Shown in pieces: positions 53,573 through 62,000 of a DNA stretch of 64,000 bases. A program made the position numbers and the translations under genes. Within the stretch, counting starts at the first letter, position 1, and each line of letters starts with the position of its first letter. The stretch is taken from NCBI GenBank assembly GCA_012103475.1, contig WLWS01000003.1, forward strand, positions 62,001-126,000. Reading direction: 5' to 3'. This stretch comes from Gammaproteobacteria bacterium. Lineage in GTDB: Bacteria > Pseudomonadota > Gammaproteobacteria > Eutrophobiales > Eutrophobiaceae. The notes beneath the pieces were generated by a model. The model was not told the origin of the DNA and searched no databases. It saw only the letters and a list, made by a program, of their open reading frames with translations.

Positions 53573-54454
53573 ATGGAACAGAAAAAACAGGCGAATTTAA
53601 TGCGCGGGGCGACCTATGCCTCGGTGGCAACAGCCTTTTTTCTTATTCTCATTAAATTTATCGCCTTTCTTTTCACAGGTTCAGTCTCGTTGCTCTCGAG
53701 CCTGATCGATTCGATACTGGATTCGCTGGCGTCGATAATAAATCTCTTCGCAGTCAGAGCCTCACTGGAACCTGCAGACAAAGAACATCGCTTTGGACAT
53801 GGTAAGGCCGAACCATTGGCGGGTCTGGCTCAGGCGGCTTTTGTTATGGGTTCCTCGCTTTTTCTTATCGTCGAATCATTTAAACGTTTTGTACACCCTG
53901 AGCCGGTGGAACACGGAAGTATCGGTATTCTGGTGATGCTGATCTCATTAGGCGCAACAATAGTACTGGTTTTGTATCAAAGATATGTCGTTAAACAAAC
54001 AGGTTCGTTGGCTATTCAAGCGGATTCAATTCATTATTTCAGCGATATCGCCCTGAACGTCGGTGTTATCCTGTCTTTGTTCTTAAGTGCTTATGTTGCC
54101 TGGACACTAGCCGATCCGATATTCGCGCTACTAATTGCCGGCTACATTATTGTTTCGGCCTGGAACATAGTCAGCCAATCTTTGGATCAGTTAATGGACA
54201 GAGAACTATCCGATGAGGAACGTTCAAAAATCAAGAATATAATCGCTAGTCATGCCGGGGTTATCGGTATGCATGACTTACGCACTCGCGCCTCCGGAAA
54301 AGATATTTTCATTCAGGCCCATATCGACATGGATGCTGAAATGAGTCTTTATGATGCCCATCAAATTTCCGAGGCTGTTGAAAGTGAACTACAAGTAAAT
54401 TTTCCAACAGCAGATATTCTTATTCATCAGGATCCAGTTGAAAGAAAGGACTAA
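53573..54454 (+). CDS. fieF: Cation diffusion facilitator (FieF-like)
   Basis: Divalent metal/proton antiporter of 293 residues with about six helices and a cytoplasmic C-terminal domain. SLIDSILDSLASIINLFAV and SIHYFSDIALNVGVIL carry the DxxxD and HxxxD transport-site residues. HRFGHGKAEPLAGL and the C-terminal MHDLRTRASGKDIFIQAHIDMD complete the FieF/YiiP layout. It may export Zn, Fe or Cd; the exact ion is not read from sequence. Confidence 0.92.
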   Translation: MEQKKQANLMRGATYASVATAFFLILIKFIAFLFTGSVSLLSSLIDSILDSLASIINLFAVRASLEPADKEHRFGHGKAEPLAGLAQAAFVMGSSLFLIVESFKRFVHPEPVEHGSIGILVMLISLGATIVLVLYQRYVVKQTGSLAIQADSIHYFSDIALNVGVILSLFLSAYVAWTLADPIFALLIAGYIIVSAWNIVSQSLDQLMDRELSDEERSKIKNIIASHAGVIGMHDLRTRASGKDIFIQAHIDMDAEMSLYDAHQISEAVESELQVNFPTADILIHQDPVERKD

Positions 54455-54767
54455 TTAAGAACACAGCTAAGTCAAAGTCATGCTGAAAAACTGACCCATC
54501 GATCAGAATTGAATAAAACTTTGTCTGCCACATTGTATTCAGAAAAGAAACATACCTAATATAAAGTATTTCAATCATTGGGAAGACTATGAAAAACAAA
54601 ATATAAGTTCGATTTGGTCAATTTCAGAATACAAAACGTTACCCCAAAAAGGGTATATCAGGCTGCTTGATAGTGGACAAATAGTAATCTAGTATTATTT
54701 TCGAAAACTCGAATAAAGGATTAGAGTCAGGAAAAACAATAACTGGATTTGAGTATGGAAACAGTAA
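54455..54767 (+). other. AT-rich intergenic region before the type I secretion genes
   Basis: 313 bases without a gene, markedly AT-rich. Two small hairpins are seen: TACCC (54640-54644) with GGGTA (54651-54655), and TTCGA (54700-54704) with TCGAA (54709-54713). It likely holds the promoter of the secretion operon; no convincing -35/-10 pair was picked out. Confidence 0.45.
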
Positions 54768-56909
54768 ATGGACGAAGGGGCTGATCAGACTAACGACACA
54801 GGGCTGAGCTCGCTTGTTATTCTCTCCCGATTGCATGGATTGCCAGCAGATCCCGGGCAACTTCGTCATCAATTTGGCCAGTCTGGCCAGACTTTCGATA
54901 ACACCGCAATTCTTCGTGCCGCTAAATCACTCGGCCTCAAAGCAAAATTATTCAACAGTAATTGGGAGCGTCTTTTAAAAACAGAGCTTCCAGCCATTGG
55001 CATTCACAAAGACGGTCACTATTTTTTAATAGGACAGGTAGCGCAAGATAAAATACTGCTACAAGATCCAAATGAGCAAGGCCCTGTATCGCTGACTGAA
55101 GAACAATTCATGGCGATCTGGAGTGGCGACCTGATCTTGATCACACGTCGAGCCGGCATGCTGTCAGAAATCAGAAAGTTTGATTTTTCCTGGTTTATTC
55201 CAGGCATTTTGAAATACAAAAAGCTTCTTGGTGAAGTGCTACTGGCATCGTTCTTCATTCAGCTTTTTGCCCTGATTACGCCGCTATTCTTTCAAGTCGT
55301 GATAGACAAGGTGCTCGTGCATAGAGGCTTAACTACACTGGATGTGCTTGCCTTTGGCCTGCTTGTCGTTTCATTTTTTGACGTTGTACTTAATGGTTTA
55401 CGTACTTACGTTTTCTCCCACACCACCAATCGTATTGACGTAGCACTTGGTGCAGAGTTATTCAAACACCTTCTGCGTCTGCCAATAGCCTATTTTGAGG
55501 CCCGACGCGTCGGTGACACCGTCGCGCGAGTCAGAGAACTGGACAGCATCCGTAATTTTATAACTGGTTCTGCGATGACAATGGTCATTGATCTATTATT
55601 TACCGTCGTATTTTTCGCCGTGATGTATGTCTACAGCCCGACACTCACGTATGTCGTACTTGGCGCCATACCGTTTTACATCATGCTCGCCTTTTTCATT
55701 ATCCCTATTCTACGCGCTCGCCTGCATGAGAAATTCAATCGAGGTGCTGAAAATCAGGCCTTTCTGGTTGAATCAGTCAATGGTATCGAAACACTGAAAG
55801 CCACAGCAGTCGAACCGCAAAGCCAACGTCGCTGGGAAGAGCAGCTTTCCGGTTATGTCAGTGCCAGCTTTAAAGCCACCAATCTGGGTAACGTTGCGAA
55901 TCAGACTGCCTCATTCATTAATAAAGTAACAGTACTACTGATTCTTTGGGTCGGAGCCAGACTCGTCATAAATGGTGATCTGTCTGTCGGTCAACTGGTT
56001 GCTTTTAATATGCTAGCAGGCCGAGTAAGCGGACCAATACTTCGCTTAACGCAATTATGGCAAGACTTCCAACAAGCAGGAATTTCTGTACAGCGCCTTG
56101 GCGACATCCTCAATGCGAAACCAGAGCCGGCTTATAGCCCGGGTCGCGCTTCATTACCAGATTTAAAAGGCCAGGTGGATTTCGAAAACGTGACATTCCG
56201 CTACCGACCAGATGGCCCTGAAATCTTAAGAGATGTCTCAATGAGAGTCCCGGCAGGAAAGGTGATTGGTATTGTCGGCCGCTCCGGCTCTGGTAAAAGC
56301 ACCCTGACAAAATTAATACAACGATTATACGTACCACAAAGTGGTCGGGTACTAGTTGATGGTGTCGATTTGGCGATGGTAGATACCGTTTGGTTACGTC
56401 GCAACATCGGCGTTGTTCTGCAGGAGAATTTTCTATTCAATCGTAGTATTCGAGAAAACATTGCTCTCAGTGATCCAGCCATGCCAATGGAGCGGGTAGT
56501 GCAAGCGGCGAAAATGGCCGGTGCCCATGATTTTATTCTGGAATTACCAGAAGGTTATGACAATCTCGTCGGCGAACATGGTTCGAATCTATCCGGTGGT
56601 CAACGTCAGCGTATTGCCATTGCCCGCGCCCTGATTACTAATCCACGTATTCTAATATTCGATGAAGCCACCAGTGCGCTGAATTATGAATCCGAACACA
56701 TCATTCACCAGAACATGCGCTATATATGCAAGGGCAGAACGGTATTCATTATTGCTCATCGTCTAAGCGCAGTAAGAAACGCCAACCACATAGTTGTGAT
56801 TGATAAGGGCCAAATCGTAGAAGGTGGAATCCACAAAGACCTTATGGAAAAAAATGGCTATTACGCCAGACTCTACAATCATCAGATCGGCATGGTGACC
56901 TCGAACTAA
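54768..56909 (+). CDS. Type I secretion ABC transporter (HlyB-like) with inactive C39-like domain
   Basis: Inner-membrane exporter ATPase of 713 residues. Residues about 10-130 are a C39-like domain in which the peptidase Cys is replaced (NDTGLSSLVIL), the appendix typical of RTX exporters, which bind the unfolded substrate rather than cut it. Six membrane helices follow (about 150-440), then the ATPase: Walker A GRSGSGKST (from residue 504), LSGGQRQRIAIARAL, Walker B ILIFDEATSAL and IAHRL. HlyD-like and RTX genes follow, so the RTX protease is the likely cargo. No strong ribosome site is seen. Confidence 0.94.
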   Translation: MDEGADQTNDTGLSSLVILSRLHGLPADPGQLRHQFGQSGQTFDNTAILRAAKSLGLKAKLFNSNWERLLKTELPAIGIHKDGHYFLIGQVAQDKILLQDPNEQGPVSLTEEQFMAIWSGDLILITRRAGMLSEIRKFDFSWFIPGILKYKKLLGEVLLASFFIQLFALITPLFFQVVIDKVLVHRGLTTLDVLAFGLLVVSFFDVVLNGLRTYVFSHTTNRIDVALGAELFKHLLRLPIAYFEARRVGDTVARVRELDSIRNFITGSAMTMVIDLLFTVVFFAVMYVYSPTLTYVVLGAIPFYIMLAFFIIPILRARLHEKFNRGAENQAFLVESVNGIETLKATAVEPQSQRRWEEQLSGYVSASFKATNLGNVANQTASFINKVTVLLILWVGARLVINGDLSVGQLVAFNMLAGRVSGPILRLTQLWQDFQQAGISVQRLGDILNAKPEPAYSPGRASLPDLKGQVDFENVTFRYRPDGPEILRDVSMRVPAGKVIGIVGRSGSGKSTLTKLIQRLYVPQSGRVLVDGVDLAMVDTVWLRRNIGVVLQENFLFNRSIRENIALSDPAMPMERVVQAAKMAGAHDFILELPEGYDNLVGEHGSNLSGGQRQRIAIARALITNPRILIFDEATSALNYESEHIIHQNMRYICKGRTVFIIAHRLSAVRNANHIVVIDKGQIVEGGIHKDLMEKNGYYARLYNHQIGMVTSN

Positions 56910-56910
56910 G

Positions 56911-58227
56911 ATGAAATCAGAACTCGAATTTCTGCCCGCTGCGCTGGAAATCCAGGAGACCCCGCCCTTACCTGTGTCCCGCTATATTCTGTATTCCATT
57001 ATGCTGTTCTTCAGCATTGCAGTTGTCTGGGCAAACGTAGGCGAGGTCGATATTGTTGGCGTAGCCCAGGGCAAGATAGTACCGACCGGGCGGGTGAAAA
57101 TTATTCAGCCATTGGAAACTGGTGTTGTACGTAATATTTTCATAAAAGAAGGTGACCAGGTGGCGGAAGGCGAAGCGCTGATAGAGCTAGACACAACCCT
57201 GACCGGTGCAGACCGCGAACAAGTAGTAGAACAACAGCTCACACTGAAACTGGATCGCGAACGTTTGTATCACATCATAGAAACAGTTAATGACAGACAG
57301 CCTACAGAGGTCACTGTCAGCAAAGCGACTGATGCCCAGATCAAACTTCAACAAGACAGAATCAAAATACAACTAGATGAGTACTACGCGAGAAAGCAAG
57401 CTTTAAGCGATGAAAAAGATCAGCGCCACGCTGAAAGAAAATCCATAAAAGAAAGAATCGCGCAACTGGATGCCACAGTTCCATTAATCACAGAACGAGC
57501 AAAATCCTTGCATGACCTGCTCAAAGACAACATGGTACCGCGTGTTCAATGGCTAGAACTAGAACAAGAACGTATAGAGCAGGTAAAAGAGCGAGACGTA
57601 CAACGCAGTAACCTCAATTCATTAGATTCAAGCATCGCCAATATCACCCAGAGAGAAGCAGCCCAAAAAGCAGAGTTTGAAAAACAAATACTCACTGAAC
57701 TGGCAGATGTGGAAAATCGACTTAGTGCGTTTGAACAGGAACTAGTCAAGGCAGACAAACGAGTAACACTACAAACCCTAACAGCACCAGTTGCCGGCAC
57801 CATTCATAGACTTAGCACCCATACCATCGGCGGAGTAGTCACTCCGGCACAAGAACTAATGCACATTGTCCCCGAAGAAGATGCCATCGAAGTGGAAGCT
57901 TGGTTACAGAACAAAGACATTGGTTTCGTCAATAAAGGCCAGGAAGCAGAAATCAAAATCGAAACTTTCCCCTTTACCAAGTACGGAACTATTGATGGTG
58001 AAATCGCGACACTTTCTAATGATGCAACACCTGATGAGCGCCTGGGCTTGGTCTACGCCACACGCGTGAAAATGGAGAAGACAACCATGCAGGTCAAGGA
58101 CAAAATCATCAATCTAAGCCCTGGTATGGCAGTGACTGTCGAGTTAAATATGGGTAAGAGAAAGCTGATTGAATATTTACTAAGTCCGTTATTGCGTTAC
58201 AAAGATGAAAGTGTTCGCGAACGTTAG
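56911..58227 (+). CDS. HlyD family membrane fusion protein (type I secretion)
   Basis: Periplasmic adaptor linking the ABC exporter to an outer-membrane TolC channel. The 438 residues have a short cytoplasmic N-terminus, one membrane helix (YILYSIMLFFSIAVVWANV), a lipoyl half-motif (GKIVPTGRVKIIQPLETGVV), a long coiled coil (about residues 120-280, rich in E/Q/K/R), the second lipoyl half (VTLQTLTAPVAGTIHRLS) and a beta-barrel end. The start lies one base after the hlyB-like stop. No TolC gene is in the window. Confidence 0.93.
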   Translation: MKSELEFLPAALEIQETPPLPVSRYILYSIMLFFSIAVVWANVGEVDIVGVAQGKIVPTGRVKIIQPLETGVVRNIFIKEGDQVAEGEALIELDTTLTGADREQVVEQQLTLKLDRERLYHIIETVNDRQPTEVTVSKATDAQIKLQQDRIKIQLDEYYARKQALSDEKDQRHAERKSIKERIAQLDATVPLITERAKSLHDLLKDNMVPRVQWLELEQERIEQVKERDVQRSNLNSLDSSIANITQREAAQKAEFEKQILTELADVENRLSAFEQELVKADKRVTLQTLTAPVAGTIHRLSTHTIGGVVTPAQELMHIVPEEDAIEVEAWLQNKDIGFVNKGQEAEIKIETFPFTKYGTIDGEIATLSNDATPDERLGLVYATRVKMEKTTMQVKDKIINLSPGMAVTVELNMGKRKLIEYLLSPLLRYKDESVRER

Positions 58228-58267
58228 TTAATTGGAAAATAATTTAATTCAAGAGGAATAATTAATC

Positions 58268-59038
58268 ATGTATGAAAACAGAAGTAACCCCATTATCTGT
58301 AATTTGATAGTGCTTAATCTATTCATTTTTCCAATCTTCGCATCAAATGTGCTAGAGAATGATGCATCAACTACGGAAGAGAGTCAAAAACCTGAAATGT
58401 TGCCGATTAAAAAAACAAAAAGTAAATTGGGAAACGACTCAAGAATTTATCATAACAATTCGTTTCCGACGTTGCATCAGAAAGTCCACGCCAGTAAGTA
58501 CGTTGTGAAAGGGACAGCCTATGGAATTGTTTACAAGAAACAAGGGGCTATTCACTACGACTATTCAGCGCCTACAGAAGAAGAAACTAATCAGTCGACA
58601 AAATATATCTTGCTTAAGGTAAAAGTTGATGAAATTTTATATTCTAAAGAAGACGCTCCTAGAATCGAGACGCAAGTGGTTAATTTTTTGTACACCATTA
58701 GAAATTATGTTGCGACTGGCGAGATGTTATCTAGAACAAATATATCAGATAAATATATTGGTCGACCGGCGTATTACTTTTGTCGTGAATTAGATGTAAT
58801 AGATGGGCCCGATGGCGAACTGCCACTATGTCGTGGTCTTTTTGCACTCCCTCCAGTAAACCCGCTACCGGTAGATATTAAATCTAACTTGGAAAGAGTG
58901 ATTAAAAAAGAGCAAAAAGGCGAATATCCAATGCCAACCAAATGTATTCATAGAATGAATAATCGCAAAGGATGGACCGAATTAGAAGTGTTCTGTAATG
59001 AGAAGTTATATAGCAAAGAATCCATTATCTGGGAGTAG
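58268..59038 (+). CDS. Unknown exported protein between the T1SS genes and the RTX gene
   Basis: A 256-residue protein with a signal-like N-terminus (NLIVLNLFIFPIFASN), then a Lys/Glu-rich linker and a domain from about residue 75 (KYVVKGTAYGIVYKKQGAIHY in parts, YILLKVKVDEILYS, GRPAYYFCRELDVIDG, LPLCRGLFALPP). Four cysteines could pair. I do not recognise the family. It sits 40 bases after the hlyD-like gene and four bases before the RTX protease start, and it is AT-rich against its neighbours. A cognate inhibitor or surface partner of the protease is possible but not shown. Confidence 0.7.
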   Translation: MYENRSNPIICNLIVLNLFIFPIFASNVLENDASTTEESQKPEMLPIKKTKSKLGNDSRIYHNNSFPTLHQKVHASKYVVKGTAYGIVYKKQGAIHYDYSAPTEEETNQSTKYILLKVKVDEILYSKEDAPRIETQVVNFLYTIRNYVATGEMLSRTNISDKYIGRPAYYFCRELDVIDGPDGELPLCRGLFALPPVNPLPVDIKSNLERVIKKEQKGEYPMPTKCIHRMNNRKGWTELEVFCNEKLYSKESIIWE

Positions 59039-59042
59039 AAAT

Positions 59043-62000
59043 ATGGCCGATTTAAATGTGCAATTGAACACAAATGATGCAGCTGCGATAACCGATCAGC
59101 AATTTTTTGATCAACTCGATACGTTAGGCTTGCTAGGAAGCGATATCGGTCAATATGGCCCCGGTGCTACAATTTATTATTCCTTTTTGGATTCATTCCC
59201 AGAAGACACTGATAGTACTAATGTTGTCGAAGGTTCATTTTCTACGTTTACATCAGCTCAAAGAGAGGCCATAGAAGAAATTTTCACTATATTGGAACTA
59301 TACCTTGATCTAGAATTCGAGAATGTGGCTGATATTGTCCCAGCCCCAGGGGAGGACGTGCCAACGGCTATGATTTCATTTGGTAATACAACATTCGAAT
59401 CAATCGAGGGAAATAACTCGATAGCGGGGGAAGTATCAATCAATGAAAATCCAACGACTAATAATTTTAGCCAATATGTACTTATCGATCCTTCGGTTTT
59501 AGATGATGAATCCGATCCAGAGGCGGGGAGTCAACACTATGAAGTTCTTGTGCACGAAATAGGTCATGCATTAGGTTTGGCACACCCGTTCGAAGGAAAT
59601 GTAACTCTTACTGACGATAAACAAAGCGATTGGGCAACAATTCAATCTAATAACGAGACATCTACGAATCCTTTTGGAGAAGTTACCAATTACTCAGGCG
59701 GAATGATGGCGCTGGATGTGACACTACTACAAGACAAATATGGGGCGCGTAGTATGTTTAGTGGTGATACTGTTTATCAGCTTACTACTCAAGGTACGCA
59801 AACTATTCACCCGTACCTACAAGGCGATGGTGTCGTTGAAATTGATGACGAAATACAAATTACAATTATAGACAATGGCGGTGAAGATACTATTAGTGTG
59901 GCAGGATATGATTCAAATAGCCTTGTAGATTTAAGACCAGGAACCGTATCTGGTTACAATACTCCGTTCCAATTTGTTCCCACTGTTACAGTAAGCCTTA
60001 ATTCGGAAATTGAAGATGCAGTAGGTAGTGCTCATGACGATATTATTCGCGGTAACAATTATGCAAACGAGCTTACAGGCAATATGGGCTTTGATAGGCT
60101 TTCAGGGTTTGAAGGGAATGATACTCTTATCGGTGGACAAAGTATGGTTTCAGATGATCGCGTTCGTGACGAGCTTAATGGAGGGGGCGGCGCTGATACA
60201 TATTACGTAGGCCACGGAGATGAAATATTTGAAGACAATGTGGAATCCGGAAACCGAATATTTGTTAGTGCAAGCACTCCTTTTGAATTATCAAACAAGA
60301 CACTTTTTCAGGACGATAGTGCTTCGAATAGATATTTTTTGGAAGAAGGTAATATTAAGATCGATCTCACCATAACAGAAAGTCAAACGGCTTCTGTATT
60401 TGTAAGTGGATTAGATCTCGTACTTAACACTTCATTTACTATAAAAAATTTTGACGCTACTAGTTTCGATATTACTCTCGATAGTCAATCTCAACTACCC
60501 ATCGGTTTAAATCTTATCCAGGGAACGGGGACCGACGACAATCTCAATGGAACTGCAGGCGGTGATGAAATTCAGGGAATGGCAGGCAGTGATGTCATAG
60601 ACGGAGGTGCAGGTAATGATTTAATCTTTGCCGGTACAGATGATGACGATGTTCAAGGAGGCACCGGTAATGACATCATACGCTTGGGTGATGGTAACGA
60701 TGATGCAGTAGGTGGTGAAGGTGATGACGATATAGACGGAGGTATTGGTGATGACTTTATTACCGGTGGATTAGGTGACGATGTAATTAAGGGAGGAGAA
60801 GGGCGCGATGCACTTGCTTCAACAGATGGTGGCGATTTCTTTTTCGGTGATGATGGAGATGATTTTATATCAGGTGGTGTTGGAGGAGATCAACTCAGTG
60901 GAGGAAATCATAACGATGCCTTAGCTGGTGGTGCTGGCGAGGATGCACTTTTTGGTGGTTTTGGTAATGATGTGCTTTGGGGCGATGGCACCTATACCGC
61001 CTTAGACCGCAGTTGGGATGTCACAGTAACTAATTCCACGCCTAATACAGTCACCGTTTCCCTTAGTAGTGTTACGGGCACTGATACCTCATCGAATGAC
61101 CAGGCGGATATTTTGGATGGCGGCGCTGGAGATGATGTACTTTTTGGTGGCGGTGGTAACGATCAACTTTATGGTCAGAATGATAATGATTTTCTAGAAG
61201 GCGGTGATGGAAATGATCGTCTTGAAGGTGGTAGCGGTGACGATAGTCTTTTTGGGGACGATGGAGATGATAGGAATTTCATTGGCAACGATACATTGCT
61301 TGGCGGAGATGGCAATGATTTGTTGGAAGGTGGGTTTGGTGACGATGAGTTGGAAGGTGGTGCCGGAAATGATGAGCTCCATGGTGATTATGCGGACGAT
61401 GCCCTGGTTGGCGGTAATGATACGCTTTTAGCCGGTGACGGTGATGATATCGTCATTGCGGGTGCTGGCGATGATGTGGTGGATGCAGGTTCGGGCGATG
61501 ACCAGGTAGATGCGGGATTAGGTAACGATGTCGTTGTCAGTGGAGAAGGCGCAGACAGCGTAGGTGGTGGTGCTGGCAACGATACACTTTTTGGTGATGC
61601 CGGCGCGGATACTCTGGATGGCGATGCTGGAAACGATGTGATAGTGGGTGGTGAGGGTATTGATCTGCTTCTGGGCGATGAGGGCAATGATGAACTGACA
61701 GGTGGTGATGGGAATGATGCCATCCTCGGCGGAGCCAATGATGACACGCTAAGCGGTGGTGTGGGGAATGATCAGATTGCGGGAGGCAGCGGTGATGATG
61801 TCATCCATGGTGATGAGGATGATGACACGCTTTTTGGTGGAGCCGGTGATGACGAATTACACGGTGGTGATGGCGTAGACCGTCTGCAAGGCGGCACTGG
61901 TGCGGATCAACTTTTTGGCGATGCGGGAAATGATGTTCTCCTCGGTGAAGAGGGTGATGATATCGTCAGCGGTGGTGAGGGTAACGATGAATTACAAGGG

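Noticed and set aside
61388-61747. Ser/Pro-rich minus-strand frame within the RTX array
   Set aside because: It is the reverse reading of the GGxGxD repeats, which yields SSP-rich text automatically.
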